Shown here piece after piece: positions 62,118 through 64,000 of a stretch of 64,000 bases of DNA; within the stretch, counting starts at the first letter, position 1, and every line of letters begins with the position of its first letter. The notes beneath the pieces are model-generated. The model had not been told where the DNA came from. It saw only the letters and a list, made by a program, of their open reading frames with translations, and ran no database searches. Source of the DNA: Thermodesulforhabdus norvegica (lineage in GTDB: Bacteria; Desulfobacterota; Syntrophobacteria; Syntrophobacterales; Thermodesulforhabdaceae); contig NZ_FOUU01000002.1 in the NCBI RefSeq assembly GCF_900114975.1, forward strand, positions 476,207 to 540,206. The letters are read 5' to 3'. The position numbers and the translations under genes are program-made.

Positions 62118-63356
62118 ATGACGAGGAAGGTCTTTTTTGGGATACTCGTTGTGTTATCTTTTTGTCTCATCGGTAACACTTCATGGGCGGCTTTAAACTT
62201 CCGATATCCCGATCGGATTGAATATATCAAAAACTACTATGATTCCCACAGAACTCTCACCAGGACTGTGAAGAGGGGAGACACTCTCTGGACGATTTTC
62301 AAAGAACTTGGAATACTAAAAAAGAATATCTCCTGCCTTGAACGGCTACAGGATTTTTATTCCCCTAAACCGGGTGATTGCCTGAAAATTGTTGTTCAAG
62401 AAAAGACCGCCCTGGTGGACAGGGTGGAGTTGCTGAGCGGTGGTAATGTGTACCTCTTTGGTAAAAGTGCCGGTAAGTGGACCTTTTACGACATTAATTA
62501 TCCGGTTCTGAAAATCCGCGAAGTTGTCTCTGGTGTTATCGATGAAAATATGTACACGGCGGGGATAAAGGCGGGTTTGCATCCCGGTGTGATTCTTGAT
62601 CTGTCAGATATTTTCTCCTCTGACGTGGATTTCAACACGGATCTCAGAAGGGGAGATATCTTCGTAATACTCCTCGAAAAAGAGGTTCGTAATGGCAGGG
62701 AACGCGACTCAAGGATACTGGCTGCCAGGATGGTTGTTCAAGGGGAAAGCTTTGAAGCATTTTATTTTAATGTTCCGGGAAAGGGAGAAGGCTATTACGA
62801 CAGGAATGGTAATTCAAAGGAACGCTTTTTTCTGAAAGCCCCGTTGCAGTATCGTCGTATTTCTTCTTATTTTACTGCCAGGCGCTTCCATCCAATACTT
62901 AAGATATACCGACCTCATTACGGAATTGATTATGCGGCTCCTGCGGGTACCCCGGTAAGCGCTTTGGGAGACGGGGTGGTAACCTTCGCAGGGTGGAAGG
63001 GTGGATACGGAAAGTACGTAGAAATAAGGCATGGTCATGGCTACAAAACAACCTATGGGCATCTTTCCAGATTTGCCAGAGGAATCAGGGCGGGGAAAAA
63101 GGTAAAAAGAGGTGAGTTGATAGGATATGTTGGTTCTACGGGATTGGCCACGGGGCCACATCTCGATTTTCGGTTTTATGTGAATGGAAAACCTGTAAAT
63201 TTCCTGAAAACAAAGTGGCCTCATGTAACTTCAGTCCCCAGGTCCCATATGGCGAGGTTCAGAAGCTTATGCGATGAATATGTAAAGCTTATGGACGATG
63301 AGTATGTAAAGGCACTGGCCCTTGCCAGGGCTCACAATGGATCTTCGAAAAAATAA
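62118..63356 (+). CDS. LysM/M23-family peptidoglycan peptidase
   Basis: 412 residues. Signal peptide ~1-24 (VFFGILVVLSFCLIGNTSWA), LysM/OapA-like RTVKRGDTLWTIFKELGI, a linking beta region, then the lysostaphin-type M23 domain: HPILKIYRPHYGIDYAAPAG, GDGVVTFAGWKGGYGKYVEI, YGHLSRFARGIRAGKKVKRG, GYVGSTGLATGPHLDFRFYV. Expected to act in the periplasm on peptidoglycan crosslinks. The last motif has HLD where many members have HLH, a variant known in this subfamily. No gene follows before the rRNA promoter. Confidence 0.92.
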   Translation: MTRKVFFGILVVLSFCLIGNTSWAALNFRYPDRIEYIKNYYDSHRTLTRTVKRGDTLWTIFKELGILKKNISCLERLQDFYSPKPGDCLKIVVQEKTALVDRVELLSGGNVYLFGKSAGKWTFYDINYPVLKIREVVSGVIDENMYTAGIKAGLHPGVILDLSDIFSSDVDFNTDLRRGDIFVILLEKEVRNGRERDSRILAARMVVQGESFEAFYFNVPGKGEGYYDRNGNSKERFFLKAPLQYRRISSYFTARRFHPILKIYRPHYGIDYAAPAGTPVSALGDGVVTFAGWKGGYGKYVEIRHGHGYKTTYGHLSRFARGIRAGKKVKRGELIGYVGSTGLATGPHLDFRFYVNGKPVNFLKTKWPHVTSVPRSHMARFRSLCDEYVKLMDDEYVKALALARAHNGSSKK

Positions 63357-63374
63357 TTTTTTTGCAAAAAACGC

Positions 63375-63472
63375 TTGACCTGGCCAGAGGGGATCTGGTA
63401 GATAGGCGTTCGCTTTTTTGGTGATGTGAGTTGTTTGAGTTGGTTGACATGGTGTTTGTGGTTTGTTATAGA
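63375..63472 (+). promoter_or_regulatory. Tandem promoters of the rRNA operon
   Basis: P1: TTGACC (63375-63380) with a weak TAGATA 18 bp on. P2: perfect TTGACA (63444-63449) and TATAGA (63467-63472) with 17-bp spacing. The 16S RNA begins about 85 nt after P2. A GATCTTTGAAAACTGGATAG leader stretch (63500-63519) recalls boxA-type antitermination sequence. Confidence 0.75.
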
Positions 63473-63557
63473 TAGGATGGGTTTTGGAAGGGTTCGATCT
63501 TTGAAAACTGGATAGCGGCACTGAGCGGGTGAGAGGAATTGAGGTAGTGTAGTGGTT

Positions 63558-64000
<443 letters not shown>

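Noticed and set aside
62118..63356. Inactive M23 peptidase because of HLD instead of HLH
   Set aside because: The GPHLDFR variant is, to my knowledge, common in this LysM/OapA-linked subfamily, so the change does not by itself mean loss of activity.

Overview
The window reads as the chromosome of a Gram-negative bacterium of the Desulfobacterota, probably a Syntrophobacteria-like sulfate reducer. This is inferred from the 16S rRNA fragment at the right edge, the sulfite-exporter/TIGR02186 signalling cluster, a ferredoxin-fused EtfA and a membrane-bound spermidine-synthase-like enzyme. No species name can be given without a database search. Host genes are short-spaced, often overlapping, and point both ways.

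Region 1 (1-2199): the end of a glycine betaine/proline uptake operon in the order proX-proV-proW. proW is split by a frameshift in a T run. Region 2 (2208-28269): a 26.1-kb Mu-type transposable prophage whose two ends can be placed to the base. It starts with TG, ends with CA, has 26-bp imperfect terminal inverted repeats, arrays of a 20-bp transposase-site-like repeat at both ends, and a 5-bp target duplication AAAAC. It carries complete packaging, head, lysis and long non-contractile (siphovirus-type) tail modules. It has no transposase A, no activator B, no Ner and no Mor/C regulator. A repressor fragment (C-terminal half of an S24 domain) is fused to an unrelated small phage gene near 2650, which marks the scar of a deletion that removed the early region. 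The terminase-portal-F-G block is transcribed leftward and the protease-capsid-tail block rightward from a shared 160-bp divergent region. The terminase gene also contains one near-perfect copy of the end repeat.

Region 3 (28277-42511): tRNA-Phe (its -35 box begins 3 bp past the prophage target duplication), a gene of unknown function, prmA, a spermidine-synthase-like membrane protein, icd, a methyltransferase, a KamA-type radical SAM enzyme, a GT4 glycosyltransferase with a 601-residue orphan, pcm, a TIGR00725 protein, a PAS histidine kinase and a response regulator with a degenerate HD-GYP-like output domain. Region 4 (42523-51446, minus strand): an eight-gene block of two universal-stress proteins, TauE/SafE exporter, TIGR02186 protein, a PEP-synthase-like protein with an unusual C-terminus, a CheY-like receiver, a sensor kinase and a sigma54-dependent regulator. 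It looks like one signalling/export unit.

Region 5 (51607-63356): an alpha/beta hydrolase, yceD-rpmF, an acyl-CoA dehydrogenase with EtfB and ferredoxin-EtfA, fabG-fabF (without acpP between them), rpiB, glyA, convergent maf-tatD, a small gene and a LysM/M23 peptidase. Region 6 (63375-64000): tandem promoters and the first ~440 nt of a 16S rRNA gene. All functional calls come from reading the sequences and remembered family features; no search was run.
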